A stretch of 54,203 nt of DNA from Bacteroidota bacterium (GTDB taxonomy: Bacteria; Bacteroidota; Bacteroidia; 2-12-FULL-35-15): the NCBI GenBank assembly GCA_005772895.1, contig SXIH01000006.1, positions 1 to 54,203 of the forward strand, in the 5' to 3' direction. This document shows, in pieces, positions 52,867-54,203 of the stretch (its first letter is position 1; every line of letters starts with the position of its first letter). The translations under genes were made by a program, and so were the position numbers. The notes beneath the pieces were generated by a model. That model saw nothing but the letters and a program-made list of their open reading frames with translations, did not search any database and had not been told where the DNA came from.

Positions 52867-54203
52867 TCAAATTAGCACATCCCCATCCATTTCTTTTGGA
52901 ATTGCAATCCCCATCATTTTTAAAATAGTAGGAGCAATGTCAGCGAGCTTGCCTTCTTTCACTTTTTTATAATCATTGTCAATTAAAATACAAGGAACCG
53001 GATTGGTTGTATGAGCAGTATTTGGAGAACCATCCGGATTAATCATATAATCGGAGTTTCCGTGATCGGCTATGATGATGAATGAATATCCATTTTCTAT
53101 TCCTGCTTCTACTATTTTTTTTGTGCAGTTGTCTACAGTCTCTACTGCTTTTATTACTGCATTGTAATCGCCTGTATGCCCTACCATATCGGCATTTGCG
53201 TAGTTCAGACAAATGAAATCTGTTTCTGCTTTTTTAAATTCAGGAAGAATTGAATCCGTTAATTCCACTGCGCTCATTTCCGGTTTTAAATCGTAGGTGG
53301 CAACTTTTGGTGATGGTGCCATGATTCTTTTTTCTCCTACAAATTCTTTTTCTCTTCCGCCTGAAAAGAAAAATGTAACGTGAGGATACTTTTCTGTTTC
53401 TGCAATTCGTATTTGTGTTTTTCCTGCTTTTTCCAAAACTTCACCTAAGGTGTTTACCAAATTATCTTTATCATATAAGATGTGTACATTTTTAAATGTT
53501 GCATCGTAATTGGTCATGGTAACATAATAGAGTGGAAGCGTCTTCATTCCCTGCTCCGGCATATCTTTTTGAGTCAACACTTGTGTAATTTCTCTGCAAC
53601 GGTCGGTGCGGAAATTAAAACAAATCACTACATCATTTTCTTTTATGTTTCCGATTGGATTTCCAGATGCATCAGTGCAAACAATTGGTTTAATAAATTC
53701 ATCGGTTACATTTTCTGCATACGATGATTCAATTGCCTGAATTGCATTTTGAGTTTTTGTTCCTTCGCCTTTTACTAATAAATCATAAGCTAATTTTACA
53801 CGTTCCCACCGTTTATCTCTGTCCATCGCATAATATCTTCCAATTACTGAAGCTATTTTGGCCCCACCCCGGCCCTCCCCAAAGGGGAGGGAGGAAATGT
53901 GTGCTTCTAAATTTTTTATATACCCCAATCCACTTTTTGGATCGGTATCTCTTCCATCTGTAAAAGCATGTATGAATACATTTGATAATCCTTTTGCTTT
54001 TGCTAAGTCGCACAAATAATGTAAATGTGCTTGAGAGGAATGTACACCACCTTCGGAAACCAATCCGATAAAATGAACTGTTTTATTATTTTGTTTTGCG
54101 TTATCAAATGCTTTTACTAATTCCACATTTGTATCAATAGTTTTTTCACGAACGGCTTTATTAATGAGTGCAAAATCCTGATAAACAATTCTTCCTGCAC
54201 CAA
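52867..54203 (-). CDS. gpmI: 2,3-bisphosphoglycerate-independent phosphoglycerate mutase (5' end outside window)
   Basis: Manganese-dependent glycolytic enzyme interconverting 3- and 2-phosphoglycerate. About 445 of the usual 510 or so residues are visible; the frame is open to the window edge, with GAGRIVYQDFALINKAVREK at the visible start. Family landmarks include LVSEGGVHSSQAHLHYL, FTDGRDTDPKSG, GRYYAMDRDKRWERVKLAYD, FNFRTDRCREITQ, NYANADMVGHTGDY and IIIADHGNSDYMIN. Before KIASVIGRYYAMDRD the protein reads SSLPFGEGRGGA, encoded by a family A repeat in frame and not part of the family. The N-terminal metal-site Ser lies outside the window. Confidence 0.95.
   Translation of the reverse strand, partial: GAGRIVYQDFALINKAVREKTIDTNVELVKAFDNAKQNNKTVHFIGLVSEGGVHSSQAHLHYLCDLAKAKGLSNVFIHAFTDGRDTDPKSGLGYIKNLEAHISSLPFGEGRGGAKIASVIGRYYAMDRDKRWERVKLAYDLLVKGEGTKTQNAIQAIESSYAENVTDEFIKPIVCTDASGNPIGNIKENDVVICFNFRTDRCREITQVLTQKDMPEQGMKTLPLYYVTMTNYDATFKNVHILYDKDNLVNTLGEVLEKAGKTQIRIAETEKYPHVTFFFSGGREKEFVGEKRIMAPSPKVATYDLKPEMSAVELTDSILPEFKKAETDFICLNYANADMVGHTGDYNAVIKAVETVDNCTKKIVEAGIENGYSFIIIADHGNSDYMINPDGSPNTAHTTNPVPCILIDNDYKKVKEGKLADIAPTILKMMGIAIPKEMDGDVLI
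53860..53895. repeat. Dispersed repeat family A, inside gpmI
   Basis: CCCTCCCC-AAA-GGGGAGGG with a GGCCCCACCCCGG flank, the reverse complement of the 6171 element's organisation. It is read in frame on the minus strand as LPFGEGRGGA. Confidence 0.88.

Overview
The window is a chromosomal segment of a Bacteroidota bacterium; I cannot place it below phylum from sequence alone. The evidence is low GC, TAnnTTTG-type promoters, lipoprotein and Gram-negative secretion signals, several proteins with type IX secretion (T9SS) sorting tails of both the YPNP type and the gliding-motility-associated C-terminal type, choice-of-anchor L and PKD adhesins, and Bacteroidota-style TPR-SpoIIE phosphatases. Nothing looks like a phage, plasmid, insertion sequence or CRISPR array. 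Almost everything is ordinary chromosomal gene content.

Layout. 1-2.4 kb: the end of an aldehyde dehydrogenase, a short catalytically dead ALDH homologue directly behind it, and cysQ. 2.5-4.0 kb: a T9SS-secreted PKD protein with a terminator. 4.1-11.4 kb: an envelope polysaccharide block with gmd and fcl (GDP-fucose), two Wzi-like outer membrane proteins on either side of a polyprenyl-phosphate sugar-phosphate transferase, and a lipoprotein. 12.1-16.6 kb: a cytochrome oxidase block (cyoE, two subunit III genes, subunit IV, SCO, DUF420, a small CxxC membrane protein). 16.6-24.0 kb: a delta-60-repeat T9SS protein and two TPR-SpoIIE phosphatases, with a lipoprotein/secreted-protein gene pair between them. 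24.2-31.8 kb: a complete SAM-I riboswitch with a readable terminator/antiterminator switch, followed by a methyltransferase, two TPR proteins that carry the phosphatase linker but no phosphatase domain (the second one frameshifted), and metH. 31.9-38.0 kb: a WG-repeat protein, an SF1 helicase, TolC and an adaptor protein, and tsaB. 38.0-45.9 kb: a T9SS protein, an RHS-like protein with a YyaL-type thioredoxin-fold protein, a membrane-bound MtfA-like peptidase, an LEA-type lipoprotein and an M20 dipeptidase. 46.4-52.8 kb: an operon of three large gliding-type T9SS adhesins. The window ends inside gpmI on the minus strand.

The most unusual theme is a set of short dispersed GC-rich repeats, in at least five sequence families. 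They lie between genes and also inside coding regions, where they are read through in frame: a Wzi-like signal peptide, a SpoIIE phosphatase next to its catalytic aspartate, metH, tsaB, a YyaL homologue and gpmI. One intergenic copy lies between two near-identical 29/30-base copies of a gene's 3' end, which looks like the footprint of an insertion or duplication event. The second theme is the SAM-riboswitch operon linking a methyltransferase, phosphatase-less TPR sensors and methionine synthase.
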